A DNA stretch of 40,643 nucleotides from Candidatus Saccharimonadota bacterium (GCA_027492975.1 JAPUDS010000030.1:1-40643); one strand, 5' to 3'. Shown: positions 26,249 through 33,763, counted from the first letter of the stretch. Made by a program: numbers and translations. Notes: generated from the letters alone by a model not told the origin.

Positions 26249-27241
26249 CTAGCGGAGCGAAACGACGACTTCCTCATCTTCGAGATGTTTTTTGTGGAGC
26301 CGCTCTGCCTCACGAGCGATAGTACTGATCGACAAGTCTTTACTTGTTGCCAGTCTCATTATATCAGGAGAGAGGGTTTCTTCGCTAGGTGCTTGTGCTT
26401 GTTTTGCTGGCGCTGCTTGTATGGCGGGCGGTTGTGCTGGTTGGCTGGGTGTGACATCTTGGCCGCCGGGTCGAATGACTTTTTGGTGAATGGCGGATGG
26501 ATATGGGTTATATACCACATGATCTGTCGGGTCCGGAGAAACAACGCTTTGTACTGGGTCGGGAGTTGCCGGTTCTTGCGGTGGTACTGGAGTTGTAGCG
26601 GTCGGTGCTACCCGGGGCTGAGTTGGCTGCTGAGCAGCGGCTTGTAGATTTGCCTGCATGGTCTGTAGCATTTCCTGTTTTCTCGCCTGGTCGCTTTCGG
26701 CGATCATCGTATCGATGTTTTGCGAAACTGCACCGCCGTTATCCAGTATATCTTCCGCGCTTTGGGCTTCCGCAACCAGCGTGTCACTGAGACTTAGGTT
26801 ATCAAGCGGAGATGTCAGCCCCCGGCTGGCCCAGCCGCCGGTGTCGACTATCTGCGAAAGATACCGTAGGCGCTGTGATGCTTCCTGCCCAGAAAAATCC
26901 TTTAGTGCCGGTCCTTCCGCAACTTTCAGCGCAGTTATCTCAACCAGACTTATATCTCCTTCCGGATCCCATAGCCTGACCCGCGGCTTCAAAAGGAACC
27001 GGACTATAGCCGTTAGGTACGTTTCCATGGGCTGATCTTTCTTTAGCGGCAGCGCAAGTACCAAGAAGAACAGCGCTATCGGCAGTGGTATGATAACAAG
27101 CCCCCAAAACAGTCGGTACAGTCCGTAGGCGAGAAACAGCGCAAGCGCTGTCACGATGAGGTAGATAAACTGCCGAAACGAAAACGGCCCGAGGAGCTTG
27201 TCCTCCGCCTCAACATCCTGTGGTACTTTATACGTTGCCAT
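26249..27241 (-). CDS. prgI: PrgI-family T4SS membrane protein (VirB3-like)
   Basis: Residues 1-95 match PrgI: MATYKVPQDVEAEDKLLGPFS (an amphipathic start), then two close membrane spans (FIYLIVTALALFLAYGLYRLF and LVIIPLPIALFFLVLALPL) and KDQPMETYLTAIVRFLLKPR. In Gram-positive T4SSs PrgI stands in for VirB3 next to VirB4. The remaining 230 residues are an unusual long cytoplasmic extension, Pro/Gln/Ala-rich, ending in a charged helix (ISTIAREAERLHKKHLEDEE). It is first in the operon down to 17570. There is no SD; an extended -10 (TGCTATACT) ends 8 nt before the ATG. Confidence 0.85.
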   Translation of the reverse strand: MATYKVPQDVEAEDKLLGPFSFRQFIYLIVTALALFLAYGLYRLFWGLVIIPLPIALFFLVLALPLKKDQPMETYLTAIVRFLLKPRVRLWDPEGDISLVEITALKVAEGPALKDFSGQEASQRLRYLSQIVDTGGWASRGLTSPLDNLSLSDTLVAEAQSAEDILDNGGAVSQNIDTMIAESDQARKQEMLQTMQANLQAAAQQPTQPRVAPTATTPVPPQEPATPDPVQSVVSPDPTDHVVYNPYPSAIHQKVIRPGGQDVTPSQPAQPPAIQAAPAKQAQAPSEETLSPDIMRLATSKDLSISTIAREAERLHKKHLEDEEVVVSLR

Positions 27242-27249
27242 ATGGGGTT

Positions 27250-27258
27250 AGTATAGCA
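27250..27258 (-). promoter_or_regulatory. Extended -10 promoter of the prgI-virB4 operon
   Basis: On the minus strand TGCTATACT spans 27258-27250. Eight nucleotides (AACCCCAT) separate it from the ATG at 27241 and contain no SD, so the six-gene operon appears to begin with a leaderless start codon. Confidence 0.6.
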
Positions 27259-27333
27259 TGAGCGGGTTGTTAAAAAAATGCCACCGTACCGCATCAAGAT
27301 CTCACCTCAGGAGGCTAGTTGGCTATTCTCAGG

Positions 27334-27339
27334 TATAAT
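27334..27339 (+). promoter_or_regulatory. -10 element of the toxin gene
   Basis: TATAAT ends 6 nt before the ATG at 27346, with no SD between, so the toxin mRNA is probably leaderless. No good -35 is seen. Confidence 0.55.
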
Positions 27340-27345
27340 ACGGAT

Positions 27346-27693
27346 ATGAAATGGGAAATTGAATACTATACTACACCGTCAGGACAAGAAGTTGTCAGGG
27401 ATTTCATAGATAGCCTACAAGCGGTTGACCAGGCAAAATTAGGCCATAACCTCGATCTTCTTGAGCGATATGGCTACGATCTTGGCATGCCTCATGCTAA
27501 ACCGCTTAGGAATGGCCTTATGGAGTTACGGGTGCGTAGTGGTCGTGGCAGGCAGGAGGTGCGTATCTTTTATGTTTTTGTTAAAGATCGTCGAATCTAC
27601 CTCTTGCATGGTTTTGTTAAGAAAAGCCAAACTACTCCAAAAAAGGAACTAAATATTGCCAGATCTCGTCAAGATGAGTTGAAAGCACTGTAA
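27346..27693 (+). CDS. higB: RelE/HigB-type (Gp49-like) toxin
   Basis: 115 residues fitting the phage-derived Gp49-like/HigB mRNA-interferase family: the N-terminus WEIEYYTTPSGQEVVRDFIDSL, then LGMPHAKPLRNGLMELRV, then VRIFYVF and IYLLHGFVKKSQTTPKKELNIA. These enzymes cut mRNA at the ribosome and are blocked by an XRE antitoxin, whose gene follows 73 bp downstream. The frame is open to 27319, but I start at 27346 where the family sequence begins and a -10 sits 6 nt upstream. The toxin-first order matches higBA systems. Confidence 0.88.
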   Translation: MKWEIEYYTTPSGQEVVRDFIDSLQAVDQAKLGHNLDLLERYGYDLGMPHAKPLRNGLMELRVRSGRGRQEVRIFYVFVKDRRIYLLHGFVKKSQTTPKKELNIARSRQDELKAL

Positions 27694-27713
27694 CACAAAA
27701 GCTACAACCCCTC

Positions 27714-27743
27714 TTGACATCATTGTTGCATATATGATACACT
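27714..27743 (+). promoter_or_regulatory. Antitoxin gene promoter
   Basis: TTGACA at 27714-27719 is a consensus -35. With an 18-bp spacer the -10 is TACACT (27738-27743) preceded by TGA as an extended element. It lies in the 73-bp gap, so the antitoxin can be made independently of the toxin. Confidence 0.6.
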
Positions 27744-27766
27744 CTATCTGAGGAGAAGATAGTACA

Positions 27767-28039
27767 ATGACTACCTGGAAAGAACACAAGCAAGAGCTCA
27801 TGAAAAACCCGAAGTTCAAGGAAGCTTACGAAGCTCTTGAGCCGGAATATCGTTTGGCGAGTGAACTCATCGCCGCTCGGCTAAAAAGCAAACTTACCCA
27901 AGAAGAGCTGGCTCAAAGAGCCGGCGTCAATCGAACAGTTATCGCCCGTCTTGAGAGCGGCATAGCTAATCCGACCGTCAATACAGTTAATCGTATCGCT
28001 AGTGTGCTTGGTAAGCAGATCAAACTTGTCAGTAGCTAG
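27767..28039 (+). CDS. higA: XRE-family antitoxin
   Basis: 90 residues with an N-terminal helical segment (TTWKEHKQELMKNPKFKEAYE) and a Cro/CI helix-turn-helix: LTQEELAQRAGVNRTVIARLE then ANPTVNTVNRIASVLG. HigA antitoxins bind the toxin and repress the operon. GAGGAG lies about 12 nt before the ATG, unlike the SD-less toxin gene, which suggests stronger, separately controlled antitoxin translation. The pair sits between the two leftward T4SS-like gene groups. Confidence 0.9.
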   Translation: MTTWKEHKQELMKNPKFKEAYEALEPEYRLASELIAARLKSKLTQEELAQRAGVNRTVIARLESGIANPTVNTVNRIASVLGKQIKLVSS

Positions 28040-28088
28040 ATCGTTGCAGCTACCAAGTGAGTCTCTTGCTTTCATTTACGCATTACCT

Positions 28089-28124
28089 TAACTTTATAAA
28101 CACAGTCAAGGGTTTATAAAGTTA
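28089..28124. repeat. Perfect 13-bp inverted repeat
   Basis: TAACTTTATAAAC (28089-28101) and GTTTATAAAGTTA (28112-28124) flank a 10-nt loop. Each arm contains the palindrome TTTATAAA. No T-run follows, so it looks more like an operator or a weak 3' hairpin of higA. Otherwise 28040-28160 shows no gene. Confidence 0.85.
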
Positions 28125-28160
28125 TATCGTCCAAAGTGGCTACAGTCTCTATACTCCAAC

Positions 28161-28205
28161 AAAAAAGAGGCGCGGCCCAAGCTATGCAGCAAGAGCGACG
28201 CCTCT
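28161..28205 (-). terminator. Probable Rho-independent terminator (minus strand)
   Basis: On the minus strand AGAGGCG (28205-28199) pairs with CGCCTCT (28172-28166) over a 26-nt, partly self-pairing loop, followed by a T-run (28166-28161). It would end the leftward unit containing the VirB6-like gene and the gene with the C-tract. Between it and 28342 I see no gene. Confidence 0.65.
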
Positions 28206-28342
28206 ACTGGTTAGTATGGCAAACTACTTACGAAAAGTCGAGCTGGGCTATTGCAGAATTCTCATCACACAACCCAGGAACTGTTCATTAGAAACTCAAC
28301 CTTTGGTGGCTTGAAGCCTGTAGCTGTTTGGGGACGAGAAGT

Positions 28343-28488
28343 CTAGAGACGAGGCACCTTTGGTGGTCGTCCCCCGGGGACAAACAGACCGGTATCATTC
28401 AGTGTGAACTGCTCGCCGCCAGGCGCGCGTGCCGTTGTCGGCTGTGATGCTGCTGGCGATGTTACGGTGTTGGTGCTGTCGGGGGGGG
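28343..28488 (-). other. Probable frame-shifted C-terminal extension behind an 8-C tract
   Basis: On the minus strand the coding sequence of the next gene runs through eight C residues (28488-28481) and stops soon after at 28462-28464. One extra C would open another frame to the TAG at 28343-28345. That frame adds about 45 residues starting DSTNTVTSPAASQP and ending GGRPPKVPRL, with the same Pro/Ala/Thr-rich style as the upstream C-terminus. Either the tract was miscounted, or it slips during replication or expression. Confidence 0.55.
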
Positions 28489-29469
28489 TGACGTAGGCGG
28501 AGCAGCCGGCCGTAGCCCTCGGGCATTGTATGCATCCGTATATGCCTTTCTCGCGGTCGGACTAAGTGAATGTTTGCCGCCAGGATTCTCGACTAGTTCT
28601 CGAAGAACATCATCATTTGCATATTGTGCAGCAACCTTTGCCTGATCCGAAGAGTAAGAAGCGTGTTTATCGGCCCCAACCTTGCTATACATTTCACGTA
28701 GCCCCGGGTCGTTCTCCATGTAATTTTGGATATCTATACCAGAATTTCCAGTTTGCAATACAGATGCGACGCCCGGGCTCTTTGGGGCCAGCTCGCCTCC
28801 CATTGTTGAGTAAGTATATCCCATTGAGTTATCAAACATTTTTTTGTGTTTTTTCATGTCGAGACTATCTTGAAGACTTGTATGAAATAGCTTGTATTCA
28901 TCTGCGCCACCCGAAGCAGCATGGGCGGCGTATGCATTGAATGCTACCTGGTCTCCCTCGTCGGCTGCTTTCCGTGCGGCTCGAACAAGACCTTGTATAC
29001 CATACTGTCCAGTCTCTGGGTCTGTGGCGTTCTCGCCAAGGGATCGATTCTTGGCATTGTATTCCTTTCGAACATTCTGCATCGCATACTTGACCCGAGA
29101 ATCCATGATCTTATCGTTCGCATCATTGATCTGCGTATCCATGAGCTGTCTGGTGTTTCCAGTCATTCCCCAACGAGCCATTCTTGCAATCTTGCCATCC
29201 TTTTTACCCATGCGTTCGATCGTTCGCTGCTGAGCATTTGCGTCTCTTGCGTTTCTGCGGGATGCCATGATGCCGCCGAACGTACTGTTTTTGTAAGCTC
29301 TCTGCGCGAACCCGTTGGCAGCTTTTGCGATGCCGCGCCCTACTCGGTTAAACCCATTCATGACGGCGCCAGTGAGCTTGCTGGAGTTTTTAACAACCAG
29401 ATAGGATCCGACTGCCGGACCCATCGCGATGATAGCGTATGCCATGATAACTTTTATATTTGGATCCAT
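28462..29469 (-). CDS. T4SS-associated protein with one N-terminal membrane span (unknown)
   Basis: 335 residues as read. It starts MDPNIKVIMAYAIIAMGPAVG, a single membrane segment (about 6-28), then a basic, Asn/Arg-rich stretch (GRGIAKAANGFAQRAYKNS, MASRRNARDANAQQRT) and a hydrophilic helical body to a Pro/Thr-rich end. It begins 3 bp after the VirB6-like gene (SD GGGA), so the two are co-translated. Family unknown; it could be the cytoplasmic partner of the VirB6-like channel. The C-terminus is uncertain because of the 8-C tract at 28481-28488. Confidence 0.7.
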   Translation of the reverse strand: MDPNIKVIMAYAIIAMGPAVGSYLVVKNSSKLTGAVMNGFNRVGRGIAKAANGFAQRAYKNSTFGGIMASRRNARDANAQQRTIERMGKKDGKIARMARWGMTGNTRQLMDTQINDANDKIMDSRVKYAMQNVRKEYNAKNRSLGENATDPETGQYGIQGLVRAARKAADEGDQVAFNAYAAHAASGGADEYKLFHTSLQDSLDMKKHKKMFDNSMGYTYSTMGGELAPKSPGVASVLQTGNSGIDIQNYMENDPGLREMYSKVGADKHASYSSDQAKVAAQYANDDVLRELVENPGGKHSLSPTARKAYTDAYNARGLRPAAPPTSPPPTAPTP

Positions 29470-29472
29470 AGT

Positions 29473-31221
29473 TTACGTCCCTGCCAAAATTATTTTTGCA
29501 ACTAGCGTACAGCCATATATGATAGCCATAATTATAGGATACATGGCGAGTAGTTTGAGTAGTGACGACCACCATTTTTTGAACAGTGGCTCCGTATTTG
29601 GCAAAATCATCGCGGCTATAGCGACCGGTGCGATGATGATGAGCAGAACTATGAGGACTTGTCGTATCGCGATCCCGACGAAAAATCCGAGAGTTGCCAT
29701 CGTTCCCGTGACGATGATCGGCAAGACGAAAGCTATGAGACCCAAAAATGCAAGCGCGGTTAGAGCCACCAGAGCACCACTGAGCGTTAGTATCCACGCC
29801 CCTATTTGATTTACGATATCGGTGGTTTTAACGGTTGCATTTTCAGAGTCAGGGAGTTGTGTCATCCCAACGTCGATAATTCCCTTGACGGCACCACCGA
29901 TGATGTTAAATATATCCACCAGCACACCGCAGATAAAGAACGACAAGTTTATGAGTATAGCTGCCGCTATGATACGTGGCAACATCTTCTTTATACCGTA
30001 AGCACTCAGCCCGACAGAGGTCGCCTGGGAAAATATAACGATCAGGAACGCAACGACGAGCAAGAGGTTTGCTATACCGACAAGTAGAGACCAGATTTCC
30101 TGTAGCGCTTTTCGTGGTTCCTTTTCTGTCATCATGCTGACCCGCAACATACTTTCTATGCTGTTTGCCATACTTTTGTTCAAGTTATCCATGACGGTAA
30201 CTATAGGACAGAGTAGCCATCCGAGGGCTCCGCCAACGCAGCTGGCTTGAGTACTTCCTTGGCACATACTTGTCTCTTCGTCCCAGGTGCCTCCGTTATC
30301 TGCACAAGATTGTTTATCTACGGCTTTTTCTGTGGCATCCGCGGTTGTGACCGCGTTGTCTTTATTTTTATTATTCCAATCATTGACGTCTTTAGCCACA
30401 TCATTCATTGCCGTCAGCAGCTCACCGCAGGTGGTGTTTTGGCCATTGTAGTCGTATTTTTGAATCGATTTTTTGGCTCCACCGATAGACGTATCGTATT
30501 GTCCCGTGCCAACACTACTGGGCGTGAATCCGACTTGGACATCTTGGGTTTTAAAGGCATCGCCATCTTTTACTAATTGTGTCTGTGTTACGGTATCATC
30601 CCCGCTATTTGGTGGTATATGTATGGTACAGTTCTTTGTGAAAATAGTGAGATAAGCGTAGAAACGTGCGGCGGTAATTTGCTGATTTTTCTTGATGATA
30701 TCTTGGGCTTTATCGTCGCCACTTATGACATATATAGTGTACTCTCGTGCTTCGCTGCAAATATTGGGTCCGGGATAGTTTCCGGTGCAGACTGGATCTT
30801 GGTGACCAGTAGTGGTTGTGTACCCTATAGCACGTAGGTAGTCTCCAGGCGTTGCATACCCCAAGTTGCTCGCAGCCGAATTGACACTGCTTGCGTCTGA
30901 GCAGCTCAGCTCGCCCGAGTCTGGCGCCAGCCATCTCCCAATATACACCCCGCGGTTTGCCGTACCTCCTTCTGCGAAGATTGTGGCATAGTCTCCCCGT
31001 ATCGACTTTTTGTCTTGCATCTGAGCGAGACAATCTCGTAGGAAGATAGCGCTGTAGTATTTGTTATTGATTGATCCTAAAAAAGAAGCCGCGTCGGCAT
31101 GAGCTGTCGGGACCAAGAGGGGCGATAGTGTGTTTGTAGCAAGTAACAGCGTGGCGGCGGCACCAAAAACAACACGACGCATACGCCCTGTTTGTCGATA
31201 CCTAGTGATTACCTTGTGCAT
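29473..31221 (-). CDS. VirB6/TrbL-like polytopic T4SS protein
   Basis: 582 residues. A signal-like N-terminus (RRVVFGAAATLLLATNTLSPLL, with an A-x-A-type AHADA site near 43) precedes a large exported domain with several Cys (about 45-330, for example CADNGGTWDEETSMC). The C-terminal 250 residues hold about six membrane spans, such as SLLVGIANLLLVVAFLIVIF, IIAAAILINLSFFICGVLV, LSGALVALTALAFLGLIAF and VLIVLLIIIAPVAIAAMI. This layout fits VirB6/TrbL channel proteins of Patescibacteria-type T4SS loci. Upstream there is an extended -10 TGGTATTAT ending 10 nt before the ATG and no SD, so its leader is very short. Confidence 0.78.
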   Translation of the reverse strand: MHKVITRYRQTGRMRRVVFGAAATLLLATNTLSPLLVPTAHADAASFLGSINNKYYSAIFLRDCLAQMQDKKSIRGDYATIFAEGGTANRGVYIGRWLAPDSGELSCSDASSVNSAASNLGYATPGDYLRAIGYTTTTGHQDPVCTGNYPGPNICSEAREYTIYVISGDDKAQDIIKKNQQITAARFYAYLTIFTKNCTIHIPPNSGDDTVTQTQLVKDGDAFKTQDVQVGFTPSSVGTGQYDTSIGGAKKSIQKYDYNGQNTTCGELLTAMNDVAKDVNDWNNKNKDNAVTTADATEKAVDKQSCADNGGTWDEETSMCQGSTQASCVGGALGWLLCPIVTVMDNLNKSMANSIESMLRVSMMTEKEPRKALQEIWSLLVGIANLLLVVAFLIVIFSQATSVGLSAYGIKKMLPRIIAAAILINLSFFICGVLVDIFNIIGGAVKGIIDVGMTQLPDSENATVKTTDIVNQIGAWILTLSGALVALTALAFLGLIAFVLPIIVTGTMATLGFFVGIAIRQVLIVLLIIIAPVAIAAMILPNTEPLFKKWWSSLLKLLAMYPIIMAIIYGCTLVAKIILAGT

Positions 31222-31231
31222 ATCTAATCAT

Positions 31232-31240
31232 ATAATACCA
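31232..31240 (-). promoter_or_regulatory. Extended -10 promoter of the VirB6-like gene
   Basis: On the minus strand TGGTATTAT (31240-31232) lies 10 nt before the ATG at 31221 in the 59-bp gap after the 322-aa gene. The predicted mRNA leader is about 4 nt. Confidence 0.5.
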
Positions 31241-31280
31241 CAAGAAGTATCGATGAACGACAACCAAGGTTTATCAACTT

Positions 31281-32249
31281 CTAGTGATGAAGTGTGCCAG
31301 GTTGTACGCCCGTGTCGTTACTGTAATGAGGATTGACTAGGGTGACTTCGTTGTTGCTATAAGCTTCCCTGAGAGTTGCGAGCACCTTTACTAACCAGGC
31401 GACCCGGCTTTCCTCAAATAAATTCGGTAGCAGTTCGTCGAACTCATCAGTTGTCGGCATTGTACAGTTTTCGGTAAACTTAGTTACGGTGTCGTCTATC
31501 GTGCCCCCTGCCTCCACCTGAATGTTCGACGCGGTACAGTTAACCTTAAAATAATCCATCGTAAGCCCTTGTCTGCGACCTGTTGCGGATACGTCAACCA
31601 GCTCCGCGATCCAGCGAGGGGGGCTATTTTCCATATTAGTATTAACTTCACTTCCCCATAGTTGTTCCAGTAGAGGACGATGATACGTTTCAAAAATATA
31701 ATCACCGTACTCAGGATATCTATCGTGTAAATCTGTATCACGCCAGTATGAGTGCTCCTCATCAGTCGTTCCGGCATTGTAAATAGCGGTTTGGATTTCT
31801 TCAAATCGTTTCACATAGCCTTCCGGGTTGTCAAGGTATTCTTCGCCTATCTTGATAGCTTCAAGTCGCTCTTCTGGACTCATTTTCCATAAGTTTATAG
31901 GAGACAAGGGGTCTTTTTCAACACTCTCGTTCTCTGTTTGGGTGGCGCTTGGGCTTGGCGTCGCTTCACCTGGTGTAGCAGAGCCAGTAGCAGCCGGTCC
32001 TGCTGGTGTTTCTTCGCCCCCTCGAGGTCCGAAAGCCATGACAGCTCCCGCTACACCACCAGCAAGAGCAACGCCCGCGCCGGCGACGATAGCTACGCCT
32101 TTTTTGCCGAGTCGACCCATAAGACCACCCGACTTAACGTCGAGCACCTCTTCGCGAACGACAGGTTTGGTTTCTTGAATTTCCGTTTTCGGCTCTGGTT
32201 GAACTTCTTCCGGCTGAGTGTGAATTATCGGTTCCTGGTCAACTGACAT
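31281..32249 (-). CDS. Membrane-anchored protein with exported C-terminal domain (unknown)
   Basis: 322 residues. An acidic cytoplasmic N-terminus (1-45, with repeated PE/QE), a Gly/Ala-rich membrane span (KKGVAIVAGAGVALAGGVAG, about 49-72), a Ser/Thr/Pro/Ala linker (75-112), then a soluble domain beginning DPLSPINLWKMSPEERLEAI and containing two Cys. I do not recognise the family. The ATG at 32249 has AAGGAG about 9 nt ahead and a strong promoter 57 bp upstream. It sits just before the VirB6-like gene, so a role at the same cell-envelope apparatus is likely (inference). Confidence 0.75.
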   Translation of the reverse strand: MSVDQEPIIHTQPEEVQPEPKTEIQETKPVVREEVLDVKSGGLMGRLGKKGVAIVAGAGVALAGGVAGAVMAFGPRGGEETPAGPAATGSATPGEATPSPSATQTENESVEKDPLSPINLWKMSPEERLEAIKIGEEYLDNPEGYVKRFEEIQTAIYNAGTTDEEHSYWRDTDLHDRYPEYGDYIFETYHRPLLEQLWGSEVNTNMENSPPRWIAELVDVSATGRRQGLTMDYFKVNCTASNIQVEAGGTIDDTVTKFTENCTMPTTDEFDELLPNLFEESRVAWLVKVLATLREAYSNNEVTLVNPHYSNDTGVQPGTLHH

Positions 32250-32305
32250 CTGGGTTGCTCCTTTTTGTAGAGACTTTACTAAGTTATTACTGTACCTATC
32301 TTTTT

Positions 32306-32334
32306 ATTATACACCAAAACATATAAAAATGCAA
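32306..32334 (-). promoter_or_regulatory. Strong sigma-70-type promoter of the 322-aa gene
   Basis: On the minus strand TTGCAT (32334-32329), exactly 17 bp, then consensus TATAAT (32311-32306). The leader would be about 50 nt and includes the SD AAGGAG, in contrast to the leaderless genes nearby. Confidence 0.75.
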
Positions 32335-32441
32335 GCAAAACCATTACTTTCCTACATTTCAAGAGGTAGCCTGAACACAAACCATCCCAATCTTACATAT
32401 ACAAAACCAGTATCTTGAGCTTTTTTATATGTGCTAAATGT

Positions 32442-32471
32442 GATAGCAATTTTCCTAGGAGAATTGCTATC
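32442..32471. repeat. 30-bp near-perfect palindrome without loop
   Basis: GATAGCAATT (32442-32451) and AATTGCTATC (32462-32471) flank a centre whose TCCTAGGA is itself palindromic. Only the 32452/32461 pair (T and G) breaks the symmetry. No T-run follows on either strand, so it is not a terminator. It lies mid-way in the 399-bp gap between the divergent 322-aa and Fic genes; the gap otherwise holds promoters and the two repeat arrays. Confidence 0.9.
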
Positions 32472-32537
32472 ACCAGCGGCAACCCCTTAACATCATGCTT
32501 ATGATACGTTACTAGGTGGTGAGTGAATACGACTTTA

Positions 32538-32574
32538 CCGATATATTTCCCGATATACTTACCGATATCGATAT
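32538..32574. repeat. 12-bp tandem repeat array upstream of the Fic gene
   Basis: CCGATATA occurs at 32538 and 32550, and CCGATAT at 32562, each exactly 12 bp apart, with a further CGATAT at 32569-32574. This iteron-like array lies 64-100 nt upstream of the Fic -10 element. Confidence 0.85.
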
Positions 32575-32586
32575 GCTCGAGTAACG

Positions 32587-32618
32587 TGGCACGATAGTTG
32601 GCACGATTTTGGCACGAT
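32587..32618. repeat. Three copies of a 9-bp repeat at the Fic promoter
   Basis: TGGCACGAT occurs at 32587-32595, 32599-32607 and 32610-32618, spaced 12 and 11 bp, about one helical turn. The third copy covers the expected -35 position of the Fic promoter, so a bound protein could block or recruit polymerase. Confidence 0.9.
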
Positions 32619-32631
32619 TCGTATGATTTTG

Positions 32632-32640
32632 TGCTATAGT
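32632..32640 (+). promoter_or_regulatory. Extended -10 promoter of the Fic gene
   Basis: TGCTATAGT ends 8 nt before the ATG at 32649. There is no SD, so the mRNA is probably leaderless or nearly so. The -35 position lies inside the third TGGCACGAT copy. Confidence 0.6.
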
Positions 32641-32648
32641 TACTCTGT

Positions 32649-33701
32649 ATGTATAAGCCAAAGTATACCATCACTGATGAGTTGCTTCGTAAAGTGGCGG
32701 AGATCGAAGCTCTCCGTACTAGCGTTGACTCAAGCTATATTTTGCCGGAGCGCGAAATAGAACTACGCTACAGAGCGACAGTTGAGGCTACACACAGTTC
32801 AACATCTATCGAGGGTAATCCGTTGAACCTCAAACAGGTTCAGCAAGTGCTCGGCAGCTCAGAACAGCTTACTCGACACCAGTATGCTGAAATAGAAGTC
32901 AAAAACTATAAAAAAGCACTGGATTTTATTGACAAGCGAAAGAATAGCAAGAAGCCAATCACCGTGGAAGACATCATGGCGATTCATGCGCTCGTCACAA
33001 ACCACCTACTGCCGGACGAAAAGGTGGGTAAGCTGCGTCAAAATCCTATCTATATAGCAGACCACAACGACACCACCGTGTATACCGGTCCGGAGGCGGA
33101 TACGGTAGGCGTGGAGCTTGATCGTCTGCTCGACTGGCTAGCGAATTCGCGTGACGTTCACCCGGTGATTGCGGCGGGTATCCTGCATTTTCAGTTCGTA
33201 TCAATCCACCCATTTGCCGACGGTAACGGTCGCACGACACGGTTGTTAACTGACCTGCATCTGGGGATACATGACTACAATTTTCGTGGCTCTTTGGTGC
33301 TCGACTCGTACTATTCTGTTGATAAGGCGGCGTATTATGAGGCGCTTAGTTTGTCTGATACGTACGGTGGTCGCAGATCTGCCATACTCAACCCGTGGCT
33401 CGAGTATTTTGCGAACGGTTTTTTATCATCCGCCAGGCTACTGACGGCAGAGGTGGTGGTTTTGTCTAGCCTTGCGGCAAATGTGACGAAGAGTAAACTA
33501 CCAGCAGATGAGGCGGATATATTGAGCTACGCCAGACAGTTTGGCTCGATAACACTCTCAGAAGCCCAGGCCATACTGCCCAGTATGTCAAAGAGAACCA
33601 TGCAGCGTCGTCTTATGGGGCTTGTTAAGAACGGATATCTTATGGTTCAGGGCAGCGCGCGCGACACCAGGTATGTCTGGAAAATAAAAGCTGGACAGTA
33701 A
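32649..33701 (+). CDS. fic: Fic-family protein (class II, with C-terminal winged helix)
   Basis: 350 residues. The Fic active site HPFADGNGRTTR (187-198) is complete (FIC proteins transfer AMP or similar groups to target proteins). The inhibitory helix motif SSTSIEGN at residues 50-57 fits the (S/T)xxxE(G/N) pattern in class II Fic proteins, where the motif precedes the Fic domain, so the protein should be self-inhibited through E55. The C-terminal 70 residues (ILSYARQFGSITLSEAQAIL, then MSKRTMQRRLMGL) look like a winged helix, which may bind the repeats upstream of its own gene. It is bracketed by T4SS-like genes on the left and the pilin-like cluster on the right. Confidence 0.92.
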   Translation: MYKPKYTITDELLRKVAEIEALRTSVDSSYILPEREIELRYRATVEATHSSTSIEGNPLNLKQVQQVLGSSEQLTRHQYAEIEVKNYKKALDFIDKRKNSKKPITVEDIMAIHALVTNHLLPDEKVGKLRQNPIYIADHNDTTVYTGPEADTVGVELDRLLDWLANSRDVHPVIAAGILHFQFVSIHPFADGNGRTTRLLTDLHLGIHDYNFRGSLVLDSYYSVDKAAYYEALSLSDTYGGRRSAILNPWLEYFANGFLSSARLLTAEVVVLSSLAANVTKSKLPADEADILSYARQFGSITLSEAQAILPSMSKRTMQRRLMGLVKNGYLMVQGSARDTRYVWKIKAGQ

Positions 33702-33715
33702 ACGCCGCCTTTTCT

Positions 33716-33743
33716 TTGCAAATTGTCAATATACAGCTATACT
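33716..33743 (+). promoter_or_regulatory. Promoter of the pilin-like cluster
   Basis: TTGCAA (33716-33721), a 16-bp spacer and TATACT (33738-33743). An overlapping alternative is TTGTCA (33723-33728) with TATACA (33745-33750). The first pilin-like gene starts at 33764 behind an SD (AAGAAGG). Confidence 0.55.
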
Positions 33744-33763
33744 CTATACATAAGAAGGCAAAA

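Noticed and set aside
28330-28374. 8-bp inverted repeat GGGGACGA/TCGTCCCC as a terminator
   Set aside because: It overlaps the stop of the possible frame-shifted extension and has no T-run; the AGAGGCG hairpin with T-run at 28161-28205 is better.
32393-32674. 93-residue minus-strand frame with GKYIGKYIGK
   Set aside because: It runs against the Fic promoter and repeats; the repeated GKYIGK is just the 12-bp DNA repeat read through, and no SD is present.
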